DNA from: Methylotetracoccus oryzae
GTDB taxonomy: Bacteria; Pseudomonadota; Gammaproteobacteria; Methylococcales; Methylococcaceae
Direction of reading: 5' to 3'
Assembly: GCF_006175985.1 (NCBI RefSeq)
Contig: NZ_SRSH01000001.1
Span: forward strand, 434,001 to 498,000
Length of the DNA stretch: 64,000 bases
Numbering within the stretch: position 1 is the first letter of the stretch; the number at the start of each line of letters is the position of its first letter. This document shows positions 1 through 8,559 of the stretch, one piece after another. The translations under genes were made by a program, and so were the position numbers. The notes beneath the pieces were generated by a model. That model did not search any database. It worked only from the letters and a program-made list of their open reading frames with translations, and had not been told where the DNA came from.

Positions 1-114
1 CAGGCGGTTGACTTCCAGGCGTGACAGGACCTCCATGCTGCGCTCCGGACTGACCAGAACGTTTACGGTGCCCATGGAATCCGAATTCTCAGGGACGGAA
101 GGCCTGTTCGTCAT
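1..114 (-). CDS. ppnN: PpnN-type nucleotide 5'-monophosphate nucleosidase, 5' end only
   Basis: Only the first 38 codons are in the window; the gene runs off the left edge. It opens with ATG at 114-112. After about 17 loose residues it reads VSPERSMEVLSRLEVNRL, which lines up with the N-terminus of E. coli PpnN/YgdH as I remember it (ISPLGSMDMLSQLEVDML). PpnN is a cytosolic LOG-family enzyme that cleaves purine and pyrimidine monophosphates to base plus ribose 5-phosphate and is stimulated by (p)ppGpp. The catalytic LOG motif lies outside the window, so the call rests on the N-terminal match alone. It lies downstream of mdoH on the same strand but 266 bp away, so probably has its own promoter. 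Confidence 0.6.
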   Translation of the reverse strand, partial: MTNRPSVPENSDSMGTVNVLVSPERSMEVLSRLEVNRL

Positions 115-159
115 CGCGCCTCCATAGCCCCGCGCCGCTCGCAGGCTCCACGGAAGAGA

Positions 160-191
160 TACCCACAGAACCTGTGGATAAAGCTGTGGAA
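160..191. promoter_or_regulatory. Cluster of three DnaA-box-like sequences
   Basis: Within 32 bp are TACCCACAGA (160-169), CTGTGGATAA (172-181, whose complement contains the perfect DnaA box TTATCCACA) and CTGTGGAA (184-191, complement TTCCACAG). They lie 45-80 bp upstream of the ppnN start in the mdoH-ppnN gap. The perfect box is seen directly; DnaA binding is inference. No DnaA, DnaN or AT-rich unwinding element is nearby, so this is not evidence of oriC; it may regulate ppnN or titrate DnaA. Confidence 0.45.
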
Positions 192-380
192 CAGGGCTTG
201 GCAATGGCCGGAATGCGGCATGAGACGGCGGGATACATCACCTTGAGCGAGATTTTTCCAGTCCATTGGACTCCAATAAAAACAGCGTCCTACATCCATC
301 ATCCAGCGAATTCCAGGTAATCGATGGTCTATGTCGGCAGCGCGGTCAGGCGCCGCGCACCGTGTGTACAACTGTATCGA

Positions 381-2456
381 CTACGAAGCGGCGCGCTGCG
401 GACTGGCGTTCCCAGTGTCGCGTTGCGCCCAGGACAGGATGTGCAGCCGGGTCAACGAGTCGGGATCGGCAGCGAGTGCCCGCTTCTCCGGCACCGAAAG
501 CGAACTGGGACCTTCCTCGATCACTTGGTAGGTCAGCGCGCGCAACTGGTGACGTTGACGGCGCTTGACGAGGCGATGAGGCAGCAACGCGATGTGCAGC
601 GAGCAGACCGCGGGATCGCCGATCTTGCTTTCCAGGGTGTCGTCCACGGCGAGCCGAGAGGCGGCCGCCTGCGCCAGATTGTCCTTCAGGTAGTTCAGGA
701 CGGCAGGGGGCGCGGACTCCTCCGGAGTCAGAAACAAGCCGAGCCGCCTCGCGAGCAGTCCGAGGGCCGTGCTGCTCGACAGCATCGACAAAGGAATCGC
801 AAAGGCCAACCCCGCCAGCACCGGCAGGAACCACCAGAAGAAGCTCGGCACGTAACGGTAGCTGACGTAACCGGCGAGAATACCGACGAAGGTCTGTCCC
901 CAATGCGCCAGAAACGCCTCCTTCACACTGAGCCGGTGGTCCGAACGCTGCTGCGCCAGCCAGGCCGTGCTGCGACGCGACAGAATCGCCAGCACGAAAT
1001 TGGTCTGGTACAACATCAGGATGGGGGCGGTCAGTACCGAAAAGATGCTTTCGAACAGCACGCTGAGCGTGATGCGGACGATGCCGCCATACGCCTTTCG
1101 GTCCTCGCTGCGCACCAGTAACAGCAGCAGGCTCCAGATTTTGGGCAGGAACAGCATCGCCAGCGTCACGAGCAATACCGTCGTCATCTCGACCGCATAC
1201 GACTCGGGCCAGACCGGGAACACATTGTCGCCGAAGAAATAGACCGGCATGGTCTGGCTCTGCACATAGGCCTCGAAGCCCGTGACGAGCAGAAACAGGA
1301 ACCACAGCGGCGACGACAGGTAGGACATGATGCCCATCAGGAAATGCAGGCGGCTGAGCGGCGAGAAACCGCGCGCGAACACCATCCTGACGTGTTGCAG
1401 GTTGCCCTGACACCAGCGACGGTCGCGCTTCGCGTAGTCGATCAAAGTCGGTGGCAACTCTTCGTAGCTGCCTTTGAGATCGTAAGCGAGCCAGACTTCC
1501 CAACCCGCCTTGCGCAACAACGCGGCCTCTACGAAGTCGTGGCTGAAGATTTCTCCCCCAAACGGTTCCTTGCCTGGCAGCTTAGGCAGCCCGCAATGCT
1601 CGGCGAAAGGCTTCACGCGAATGATCGCGTTGTGGCCCCAATAGTTGCTGTCCGAGAGCTGCCAGAAAGAGGCGCCCGCGGCGAAAATCTCCCCGTACAG
1701 ACTGCTGGCGAACTGGAGAATACGCGCGAACAACGACTTGTGGTTGACCGGAAGCGGAGGAGACTGGATCAATGCGACGGTGGGATGGGCTTCCATCAGG
1801 TCGACCATGCGTGTCAGCGTGGACCCGCACATCAGGCTGTCCGCATCGAGCACGATCATGTAGCGGTAGCGCGCGCCCCAACGGTGGCAGAACTCCTCCA
1901 GATTACCGCTCTTGCGAGCGATGTTCTTTTCCCGGTTGCGATAGAAAATCTTCCCATGCGCATCGAAGTCACAACACATTCGATACCAGTGGACTTCCTC
2001 TTCCAGCCACACATCCGGATTCCGCGAATCGCTCAGTACGAACAGTTCGAACTCGTCGGCTCGCCCCGTGTCTCGCAAGGATTGGTAGATCGCCCGCAAC
2101 CCGGCGAACACGCGCTCGGGATCTTCATGGTAAATAGGCATCACGAGGGCGGTCTTCGGCGGCGCCTGATCCGTCCGGCCGCCCGCGCGCGGCGGCAGAC
2201 GAGAGATCGACTGCCGGTCCCCACCCCACAGCAGTAGCCAGAAGCCGATCGTGGCCTGCCAGAACGACGTGCTGACCCAAAGAATCAGCAACATGTAGAG
2301 GAAGAGCAGTAGCAGTTCCTGGGGCGTGATGCCGTTTTGCTGGAAGGCACTGGCGATCATGGCCAGCGCCGCAACCGTCGTCAGAACCACCAGGGAGAAG
2401 AAGACGACGCGGCGCAAAACGCGTATGCGGCGAGGAAAGACGGTGGCGGCAGGCAT
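381..2456 (-). CDS. mdoH: Glucans biosynthesis glucosyltransferase H (MdoH/OpgH)
   Basis: Inner-membrane family 2 glycosyltransferase that builds the beta-1,2-linked glucose backbone of osmoregulated periplasmic glucans from UDP-glucose. Two N-terminal membrane segments are followed by the GT-A catalytic domain with TALVMPIYHEDPERVFAGLR, a VLDADSLM metal-binding motif, SHDFVEAALLRKAGWEVW and the acceptor-site RDRRWCQGNL, then several C-terminal membrane helices. The ATG at 2456 is used; an in-frame GTG lies at 2468. About 691 residues, much shorter than E. coli OpgH (847) because the long cytosolic N-terminal region is missing; a separate 167-aa gene sits directly upstream. Third gene of the mdoG operon. 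Confidence 0.93.
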   Translation of the reverse strand: MPAATVFPRRIRVLRRVVFFSLVVLTTVAALAMIASAFQQNGITPQELLLLFLYMLLILWVSTSFWQATIGFWLLLWGGDRQSISRLPPRAGGRTDQAPPKTALVMPIYHEDPERVFAGLRAIYQSLRDTGRADEFELFVLSDSRNPDVWLEEEVHWYRMCCDFDAHGKIFYRNREKNIARKSGNLEEFCHRWGARYRYMIVLDADSLMCGSTLTRMVDLMEAHPTVALIQSPPLPVNHKSLFARILQFASSLYGEIFAAGASFWQLSDSNYWGHNAIIRVKPFAEHCGLPKLPGKEPFGGEIFSHDFVEAALLRKAGWEVWLAYDLKGSYEELPPTLIDYAKRDRRWCQGNLQHVRMVFARGFSPLSRLHFLMGIMSYLSSPLWFLFLLVTGFEAYVQSQTMPVYFFGDNVFPVWPESYAVEMTTVLLVTLAMLFLPKIWSLLLLLVRSEDRKAYGGIVRITLSVLFESIFSVLTAPILMLYQTNFVLAILSRRSTAWLAQQRSDHRLSVKEAFLAHWGQTFVGILAGYVSYRYVPSFFWWFLPVLAGLAFAIPLSMLSSSTALGLLARRLGLFLTPEESAPPAVLNYLKDNLAQAAASRLAVDDTLESKIGDPAVCSLHIALLPHRLVKRRQRHQLRALTYQVIEEGPSSLSVPEKRALAADPDSLTRLHILSWAQRDTGNASPQRAAS

Positions 2457-2483
2457 GGAGTCAATCACCGGAGCAATAGAGCG

Positions 2484-2987
2484 TCAGGAAGACTTGAAGA
2501 ACACGAAGTGGAACGGCTGCGCCGGCATCGGCAAATGGGCTTCGGGCGGAGTGGCGATCGGCAGTCGCGCGATCAAGCGGGCCAGCTGTTGCTCCCGGTT
2601 GTCAGCGTCACGCCCCTCGAACAGGAAATCGGCAGACAAATCCGGCTGGCCCATGGCGAGCGCAGCGCGCAAGCCCGCGAGCTTCGCCGCGTCCCGCACC
2701 GGATGCAACCCCAGACCCTGCGCGAGCGCGCGGTCGAGACGCCGCTGTACCTCTTCGATCGCCTCCGAGGCCAGCTGCTCCGCGACCTGCGGGCCTGCGC
2801 CTTTCCGAGCCTGTTTCAGGCATTGCCGGGCGAGCGAAGCGCGCAGCGCCTCATTACGTACGCCCACGCGATCGAGGTAATCCCACAGGGCTTGCGGCAC
2901 GGGAGACGCCTCTTCCGCAGAGGCGGCTACCGTCACGTCGGAATCGATAACCGAACCTGTCAACGAGCGCTCCACTGGTAAATCCAT
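2484..2987 (-). CDS. Uncharacterised 167-aa protein between mdoG and mdoH
   Basis: The ATG at 2987 lies inside the end of mdoG (28-bp overlap) and the stop is about 27 bp before mdoH, so it is surely co-transcribed and probably translationally coupled. There is no signal peptide or membrane segment. The sequence is Ala/Leu/Arg-rich and looks helical, and ends in a proline-rich tail (residues about 145-160, TPPEAHLPMPAQPF). That tail resembles the short proline-rich stretch found at the N-terminus of many OpgH proteins before the first membrane helix. Since MdoH here lacks its usual N-terminal cytosolic region, this may be a detached OpgH N-terminal domain; that is inference. Confidence 0.75.
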   Translation of the reverse strand: MDLPVERSLTGSVIDSDVTVAASAEEASPVPQALWDYLDRVGVRNEALRASLARQCLKQARKGAGPQVAEQLASEAIEEVQRRLDRALAQGLGLHPVRDAAKLAGLRAALAMGQPDLSADFLFEGRDADNREQQLARLIARLPIATPPEAHLPMPAQPFHFVFFKSS

Positions 2988-4507
2988 GTTTCTGACAAGA
3001 CGTCCGCACCGGCCTTCAGGACGGCGCGCAGTTCCACTGGATCCTGGTCCTCTTCCCGCTCCAGGTCGAAGCTCACGCGCCAGGTACCCAGCGCATCATT
3101 CTTTTCTACCGACAGCTTCACGATCTGCCCCGACGAGCTTCCGACATCCGCGACCAACTGCGCCTGGGGACTCAGCCGGCTGAGCGCCTCGCCGGCGAAA
3201 TCGACGACGAAATGGCGCCGCGGCCGGTCCGACTTGCCGGGACTGGCCGAGACCCGCGTCGCCACGACGCGTCCGTTCTGAGGCGCCATGCTCTCGTCGA
3301 GCAGGAAGTGAAGACGGTAATCGAAGGCCACTTCCGACCCTTCCTTGATCGGTGCGTCCGGCACCCAGAAGGCGACGATGTTGTCGTACTTTTCCGCATC
3401 GCTGGGGATTTCGATCAGGTAGACGGCCCCGCGTCCCCATTCACCGCGCGCCTCGACCCAGACGCTGGGACGAAGTTGGTAACGGGCTCCGAAATCCTGA
3501 TAGTGATCCGGGTTACGGTCACGCTTGAGCAGGCCGAAACCGACCGGATTCTCCTCGCGGAAGACGCTGATGCGAAGCTGTCGGGGGTTGTTGAGCGGGC
3601 GCCACAGCCATTCGCCGTTGCTACGCGCCATCAGGAGCCCATCCGAGTCGTGCACCTCCGGACGAAAATCGTCCATGAATCGGTCCGTGTTCTCACCGTG
3701 AAAGAACATGCTCGTCAGCGGAGCCATCCCAAGCCGGTCCACCGGCTTACGGAAAAACAAGCGACTTTGTACGTCGACGGTGAGTTGGTACCCCGGCTTC
3801 AGATCGAAGCGGTAAGCTCCTGAAACACTCGGGCTGTCGAGTAGCGCATAAATCGTCAGCACACCGGCCTCTTTGGCCGGCTTGGCAATCCAGAACTCGC
3901 GAAAGATTGGAAACTCCTCCGCCTTCGGCAACCCCGTATCGACGGCCAGAGCGCGAGCGGACAGGCCATAAATCTGGCCCAGTCCGGCGGCACGGAAGTA
4001 GCTCGCGCCGAGAAAGATGGCGATATCCTCGAAGCTGCCGTCGCGTCGCAGCGGGTAATCGATCTTCACTCCGGCAAACCCGAGATCGGGCGGGAGCGGG
4101 GCCGGCGGCTTGGCTGCGCCGAAATCGAACAGTTCCGGCGAGTACGCAATGCGCGTCGGAGTGCCCTGATCAACGACGTTGATCGCGACCCGGTCGCGAA
4201 ACATGTTGCCCCGGTGGAAGAGCTGCAACTGAAACGGCAGGCCTTCACCCCGCCACAAGGCACGGTCGGACTTGAAGCGAATCTCCTGGTAAGCGTCGTA
4301 GTCGAGTTTGGCGAACTGCTCCGGCAAACCGCCATCGTCACGCGCGTAGGGTTTCGCTGCGAGCGCCCGTGCTTTCGATACGACGGCCGCGAAATCGAAG
4401 GGAACGGGCGCAGCCGGTTCCGCGCGCGCAAAATGCACGAACAGCAGCACGAATCCCACCAGGAGGGCTCTCACGACGCGGGAGTGGTCACTATGAAATG
4501 TGTTCAC
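2960..4507 (-). CDS. mdoG: Periplasmic glucan biosynthesis protein G (MdoG/OpgG)
   Basis: Periplasmic protein needed for assembly or branching of osmoregulated periplasmic glucans. It has a signal peptide (hydrophobic VRALLVGFVLLFVHFARA, cleavage before EPAAP) and the family's all-beta fold, with hallmark stretches such as SYFRAAGLGQIYGLSARALA, a VQSRLFFRKPV strand, SMFFHGENTDRF and DGLLM. Length 515 is normal. The start is a GTG at 4507 with no clear ribosome binding site. First gene of mdoG-(167-aa gene)-mdoH. Confidence 0.93.
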   Translation of the reverse strand: MNTFHSDHSRVVRALLVGFVLLFVHFARAEPAAPVPFDFAAVVSKARALAAKPYARDDGGLPEQFAKLDYDAYQEIRFKSDRALWRGEGLPFQLQLFHRGNMFRDRVAINVVDQGTPTRIAYSPELFDFGAAKPPAPLPPDLGFAGVKIDYPLRRDGSFEDIAIFLGASYFRAAGLGQIYGLSARALAVDTGLPKAEEFPIFREFWIAKPAKEAGVLTIYALLDSPSVSGAYRFDLKPGYQLTVDVQSRLFFRKPVDRLGMAPLTSMFFHGENTDRFMDDFRPEVHDSDGLLMARSNGEWLWRPLNNPRQLRISVFREENPVGFGLLKRDRNPDHYQDFGARYQLRPSVWVEARGEWGRGAVYLIEIPSDAEKYDNIVAFWVPDAPIKEGSEVAFDYRLHFLLDESMAPQNGRVVATRVSASPGKSDRPRRHFVVDFAGEALSRLSPQAQLVADVGSSSGQIVKLSVEKNDALGTWRVSFDLEREEDQDPVELRAVLKAGADVLSETWIYQWSAR

Positions 4508-4982
4508 GGGGAAATGGGTCGGATGCAGAAACTCAAGGATTGCAGAATTGGAATATGACCATCATCGCAAACCCTGCGATGGGCCGGGGGACGGCAGGTC
4601 AGGCGCGGAACGTGGCGCGTGCGGCTCGACGTGTAGCGGCAGCGCTACGGGGCAGGCGGTCCCGGTCCCGCAGGCCACCGGTAACCCCAAGCGCGCCAGC
4701 ATCGCCGCGTCGGATCAATCCTTCACTGCAGCGCGGGAATAGCAGTCCACCCGCTGCTTCCGTATGCCTCAGAGTATCCCCTGCATCGCTCCGGGAATCG
4801 CTATAGTATACCGGCACGACCATCAATACAGCATCATCCGGTCTCGCACCCCAATCGCCGCAGGTAGACTTCGAGGCATTCGAAAACGAACGTGGGCCCT
4901 CACCCCCTCCGGGCAGGGCCAAAACGCGCCGGCGGCGGCGGCATAAGGGCTCGACGCAGATTCGAAAGGCACACGAAACCCA
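4508..4982. other. Divergent intergenic region mdoG/sixA
   Basis: 475 bp between the divergent mdoG and sixA genes. I see no convincing gene. A TATACT hexamer on the minus strand (4805-4810), inside a short AT-rich patch around 4800-4812, is a possible -10 element for mdoG, with only a weak -35 (TGCTGT, 17 bp away). Just before sixA is a GC-rich stretch (4905-4940). Confidence 0.3.
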
Positions 4983-5489
4983 ATGAAAAATCTGGTTCTC
5001 ATCAGGCACGCCAAATCGAGTTGGGACGACCCGGGTCTTGACGATCGGGATCGCCCGTTGAACGGCCGCGGCCAGCGGGATGCACCGCTCATGGGCGCGG
5101 TCCTGAGGAAACGCGGGCTGTCGCCCGACCGCATGATTTCCAGTCCGGCCCGACGTGCGTTGAACACGGCCAAGCTGATCGCCGCGCAAATCGGCTTTCC
5201 GGTCTCACAGATTGCGGTTGACGACCGGATCTATCTGGCCGAGGCGACAAGCCTTCTGGCCCTGATCCAAGGCCTGCCGGACGACTCGAATCAAACGATC
5301 CTGTTCGGGCACAATCCCGGCTTCACCGAATTGGTCAACGCCCTGACCGAAACGGGGATCGACAACGTTCCGACGTGTGGGGTCGCCGCTATCGAGTTTG
5401 CCGTCGACACGTGGGCCGCGGTCAGTCCGGCAGCCGGCCGCCTGAAATTTTTCGACTACCCGAAGCAACACCGGTCGTCGGAAAGCTAA
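4983..5489 (+). CDS. sixA: SixA-type phosphohistidine phosphatase
   Basis: Histidine-phosphatase superfamily protein of the SixA type, which removes phosphate from phosphohistidine on proteins such as Hpt domains and PTS components. The RHG-family active-site motif is LIRHAKSSW (Arg8, His9), followed by DRDRPLNGRG; the second conserved histidine is in ILFGHNPGFTEL. At 168 residues it has the single-domain size of SixA and no signal peptide, so it is cytosolic. Its natural substrate here is unknown. It is transcribed away from mdoG and converges on the winged-helix gene. Confidence 0.88.
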   Translation: MKNLVLIRHAKSSWDDPGLDDRDRPLNGRGQRDAPLMGAVLRKRGLSPDRMISSPARRALNTAKLIAAQIGFPVSQIAVDDRIYLAEATSLLALIQGLPDDSNQTILFGHNPGFTELVNALTETGIDNVPTCGVAAIEFAVDTWAAVSPAAGRLKFFDYPKQHRSSES

Positions 5490-5529
5490 AGCCCTCCGTC
5501 GCTCATTGCCGAAACCCGGTGCACGGTCG

Positions 5530-5739
5530 TCAGGACAGGCTGAAGAATTCGTTTTTGCCCTTGCGTTCCACGCTCACCTTGCCCTCCCGGGCCAACCATC
5601 CGATGGCGCGCTGGACGTCGGTGCGCTCGAGCCCGATGCTGTCAGCCAGCTTGGTGGCGCTTGCCGGGCCACTCTCCGACAGAAATGTCCACACCTTGCC
5701 CGCGGCTGCGCCAATGCTCTCGTGGAAATCATCACTCAT
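5530..5739 (-). CDS. Small winged helix-turn-helix protein (DUF2582 type)
   Basis: A 69-residue protein that is one winged-helix domain: an N-terminal helix (AAAGKVWTFLSESG), a helix-turn-helix (ATKLADSIGLERTDVQRAIGWLAREG) and a beta wing (KVSVERKGKNEFFSL). This matches the DUF2582 family of small winged-helix proteins as I know it. The ATG at 5739 fits the family start; an upstream in-frame start at 5817 would run into minE. It follows minE by 74 bp. Function unknown; a DNA- or protein-binding role is inferred from the fold. Confidence 0.8.
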   Translation of the reverse strand: MSDDFHESIGAAAGKVWTFLSESGPASATKLADSIGLERTDVQRAIGWLAREGKVSVERKGKNEFFSLS

Positions 5740-5813
5740 GTTTCGGCCTCTCTGTAGGTCTGATTCAATAAGGATTGCCAGCGTAAACGTGATCCACGCA
5801 GCGCGGCTTCGGC

Positions 5814-6122
5814 TCAACGCCGCGGATGAGATCGCTGTCGGGGTTTCGGCTTCGGCGCTGCGGCAGCCTCCTCGGGCAGCACGATGTTTAGTTCCAGCAC
5901 CTCGTGAGTGCCGTCTTCCTCCATCGTGACGGTGATCGCGTTATCGTCGACATGCACATAGCGCCGCACCACTTCGAGTAGATCGCGCTGCAGCCGCGGC
6001 AGGTAATCGGGCTTATTGCGCTCGGAGCGTTCGTGCGCGACGAGAATCTGCAAACGCTCCTTGGCGACCGAAGCGCTGGACGTGTTCGGGGTGCGGGAAC
6101 GGAAATAGTCCAAGAGCCCCAT
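5814..6122 (-). CDS. minE: Cell division topological specificity factor MinE
   Basis: MinE binds MinD at the membrane, stimulates its ATPase and drives the pole-to-pole oscillation that leaves midcell free for FtsZ. The 102-residue protein begins MGLLDYFRSR, the amphipathic membrane-targeting start, then VAKERLQILVAHERSE, the MinD-contacting segment that is an alpha helix or beta strand depending on state, and the dimerising beta sheet (NAITVTMEEDGTHEVLELNIV). A Pro/Lys-rich tail (about residues 88-102) is an extension. The start is 4 bp after the minD stop, so it is tightly coupled. Confidence 0.96.
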   Translation of the reverse strand: MGLLDYFRSRTPNTSSASVAKERLQILVAHERSERNKPDYLPRLQRDLLEVVRRYVHVDDNAITVTMEEDGTHEVLELNIVLPEEAAAAPKPKPRQRSHPRR

Positions 6123-6126
6123 GGGA

Positions 6127-6936
6127 TTAGCCTCCGAAGAGCCGGCTGAACAAACCTTTCTTTTCCTCTTCGACGAACCGGTGCGGTACGCGTTCCCCGA
6201 GGTACCGGCGGACGACATCACGGTACGCCTGGCCCGCGTCGCTCTTCTCGTCCAGCGTAACGGGGGTGCCGGAGTTCGAGGCACTCAATACCGACTTGGA
6301 CTCGGGGATCACTCCGAGCAGATGGAGCGAAAGAATATCCTGGACGTCCGCCACGCTAAGCATCTCGCCGAGGCGCACACGCTCCGGGGAATACCGTGTC
6401 AGCAACAGGTACTCCTTGATCGGCTCAAGACCCTGCTCGGCACGCCGTGACTTGCTGGCGAGGATGCCGAGCATCCGATCCGAATCCCGCACCGAGGAAA
6501 CCTCCGGATTGGTGACAACAATCGCGTCATCGGCGAAGTACATCGCAAGTGTCGCACCCCGCTCGATACCCGCGGGGGAATCACAAACGATGTATTCAAA
6601 CGTTTCCGACAACTCGTTCAAGACCCGTTCGACGCCCTCCTGCGTCAGAGATTCCTTGTCGCGCGTCTGTGACGCGGGCAGGATCGACAGGTTATCACGC
6701 CGCTTGTCGCGGATTAGCGCCTGATTCAGCGTGGCTTCGCCATTAATGACGTTGACGAAATCGTAAACGACGCGCCGTTCGCACCCCATGATCAGGTCGA
6801 GGTTGCGCAGGCCCACATCGAAATCGATGACCGCCGTCTTATAGCCCTTCATGGCCAGGCCCATGGCAAACGCAGCGCTCGTCGTGGTCTTTCCGACCCC
6901 GCCTTTACCCGATGTCACCACAATGATTCTTGACAC
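6127..6936 (-). CDS. minD: Septum site-determining ATPase MinD
   Basis: Deviant-Walker ParA/MinD ATPase that binds the membrane as an ATP dimer and recruits MinC and MinE. The deviant P-loop is SGKGGVGKTT at residues 9-18; switch regions include DFDVGLRNLD and CDSPAGIE. The last residues (KKGLFSRLFGG) form the amphipathic membrane-targeting helix. Length 269 is typical. Middle gene of minC-minD-minE. Confidence 0.97.
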   Translation of the reverse strand: MSRIIVVTSGKGGVGKTTTSAAFAMGLAMKGYKTAVIDFDVGLRNLDLIMGCERRVVYDFVNVINGEATLNQALIRDKRRDNLSILPASQTRDKESLTQEGVERVLNELSETFEYIVCDSPAGIERGATLAMYFADDAIVVTNPEVSSVRDSDRMLGILASKSRRAEQGLEPIKEYLLLTRYSPERVRLGEMLSVADVQDILSLHLLGVIPESKSVLSASNSGTPVTLDEKSDAGQAYRDVVRRYLGERVPHRFVEEEKKGLFSRLFGG

Positions 6937-6972
6937 GTGTTTCCTCCCGAGAACCCAGAATACGGCAGCGCT

Positions 6973-7704
6973 CTACAAATCCTCGATGATCAGAGCGCCG
7001 TCACGCAGAAAAACCTGAACCGGCTTGCCGCGAATCGATTCCTCGAGGTTTTCACTAATCTGATAGTGCCCGCCGATCGCGATGAGCTCCGCCTGCAGAT
7101 CCAGACAGAAGATGCGGCTGCTCAGGTTACCCTGCACGCCGGCCAGCGCCCGGCCGCGCAGCGAGCTGTAGATATGAATGTTGCCGTCGGCCAGCAACTC
7201 GGCACCGGCACTGACCGGCGCCAGCACGATAAGATCGCCCCCGGCTGCATAGAGGCGCTGGCCCGAGCGGACTGGTTGATCAATTACGCGCGACCCCCCG
7301 CCGAGCGTCGGCAAGGGCGATTCCGACTTCGGCGCCACCGGCTTTGGCGCTTCTCGGGCAGGCGTCTCCACCCGCTCCGCCAACACCGCCAGGCCGGCAG
7401 ATTCAGCCCCCTGATTGAGCGCACCGTGCCCGCCACGCACCCCCACCGGACTCAGACCCAGCGAGCGGAGCAGGGTGCTCAGACGCTCAAAATCCAGGGT
7501 GGACTGCCGCGTATTCAGCGCGCTGAGCTCGATAACCACCGGCGCATTCCGGAAGAATTCCGGCGCGTTCTGCACTTTTTCGGTCAGTTGCTTGGCGACC
7601 CGGTCCAGATCGCCGTCGGCGAGTTTCAGCGTCAGCAGATTGACCGAACCCGACTTGATCTCGAGGGCAACGGAAGCGGGAGGGTCTGTGGCTTGCGGGG
7701 GCAT
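6973..7704 (-). CDS. minC: Septum site-determining protein MinC
   Basis: Inhibitor of FtsZ assembly, positioned by MinD. The N-terminal domain contains APEFFRNAPVVIELSAL, typical of MinC_N; a proline/alanine-rich linker follows (about residues 110-150); the C-terminal beta-helix domain has GQRLYAAGGDLIVLAPVSAG, ADGNIHIYSSLRGRALAG and SRIFCLDLQAELIAIGGHY, which dimerises and binds MinD. The ATG at 7704 is chosen; a GTG at 7755 would add 17 residues and neither has a strong ribosome binding site. First gene of minCDE, 36 bp before minD. Confidence 0.94.
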   Translation of the reverse strand: MPPQATDPPASVALEIKSGSVNLLTLKLADGDLDRVAKQLTEKVQNAPEFFRNAPVVIELSALNTRQSTLDFERLSTLLRSLGLSPVGVRGGHGALNQGAESAGLAVLAERVETPAREAPKPVAPKSESPLPTLGGGSRVIDQPVRSGQRLYAAGGDLIVLAPVSAGAELLADGNIHIYSSLRGRALAGVQGNLSSRIFCLDLQAELIAIGGHYQISENLEESIRGKPVQVFLRDGALIIEDL

Positions 7705-7938
7705 TGCGCGAGGGGGTGCGACTTCCAGTGGAAAAATTTTCGCCAATTCTATCACTTACAGGCAACAAAACGGCACTGGAAGTTCTTCAGCGGGCGCGTG
7801 GCGTGACACCTGTGCGCTTCGCCTGGATTCCCCCGCACCCGTTTCAACCGCTTCAACCTGAGCCCGCGCGACGGTGATGAGGCGCTGCACGGAACACGCT
7901 CGACAACCGGCCCGGGCCAAAGCCCGGCTCAGGAAGCT

Positions 7939-8559
7939 CTAGTGCCCCTTTTGTAAATGGAGCATGGTGAACAGGCCGAGCGGAGGTAGTCGATGCCGCT
8001 TGACTTCCCGCAATGAGGTGTTTTGCAGGATCTCCTCGACCGGCATGTCGGGCCGCCACCCCAGCTTGTTCGATAGGGGGGCCAGCAGGCTCTCGAGATT
8101 CCGGCGCATACCTTTGCGCGCGGCAAAGTGATTCACGATGATCACATCCCCGCCCGGCTTGCATACCCGCTCGATCTCGCTGATGACCCGCTCCGGCTCG
8201 GGGACGACCGACATCACATATGCTGCGACGACCGCGTCGAAGCTGTTGTCGGGGTACTGCATTTCCCTAGCGTCCATGATTTCCAGGTGGCTGACGTGTG
8301 CCAAGCGCATCCGCGACACGCGCCGGCGTGCCCGCTCCAGCATATGGGGCGAAATGTCGATGCCATGCACCTGGTGCTCGCGGCGATAGTAGCTCAGGCT
8401 GATGCCGGTGCCGACACCGACTTCGAGCACCCTGCCAGGCCGGTGATTGGTGACCCCCGCTGCCATGGTGCGACCGCGATAGCTCAACAGCCAACCGAAG
8501 GTCTGATCGTAGACGGGCGCATAGCGCTCGTAGGATTTCAGAATGGATTCCAGCTGCAT
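7939..8559 (-). CDS. Class I SAM-dependent methyltransferase (PmtA-like)
   Basis: A 206-residue methyltransferase with motif I VLEVGVGTGISLSYY at about residues 45-59, the acidic GIDISPHML at the end of strand 2, motif III FDAVVAAYVMSVVPEPERV and the post-motif CKPGGDVIIVNHF. Size and sequence style resemble the Rhodobacter-type phosphatidylethanolamine N-methyltransferase PmtA, which would make phosphatidylcholine, a lipid of many methanotroph membranes. The substrate is inference; UbiE-like or other small-molecule methylation is possible. It is divergent from polA. Confidence 0.78.
   Translation of the reverse strand: MQLESILKSYERYAPVYDQTFGWLLSYRGRTMAAGVTNHRPGRVLEVGVGTGISLSYYRREHQVHGIDISPHMLERARRRVSRMRLAHVSHLEIMDAREMQYPDNSFDAVVAAYVMSVVPEPERVISEIERVCKPGGDVIIVNHFAARKGMRRNLESLLAPLSNKLGWRPDMPVEEILQNTSLREVKRHRLPPLGLFTMLHLQKGH

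Noticed and set aside
160..191. Chromosomal origin
   Set aside because: DnaA-box-like sites are present but there is no AT-rich unwinding region and no dnaA, dnaN, gyrB or parAB nearby.
111..371. 86-codon minus-strand frame between ppnN and mdoH
   Set aside because: No ribosome binding site and no protein-like pattern; it contains the DnaA-box cluster and overlaps the ppnN start region.
5814..6284. Longer minE start at 6284
   Set aside because: The extra 54 residues would lie inside minD and lack homology; MGLLDYF at 6122 is the known MinE start.
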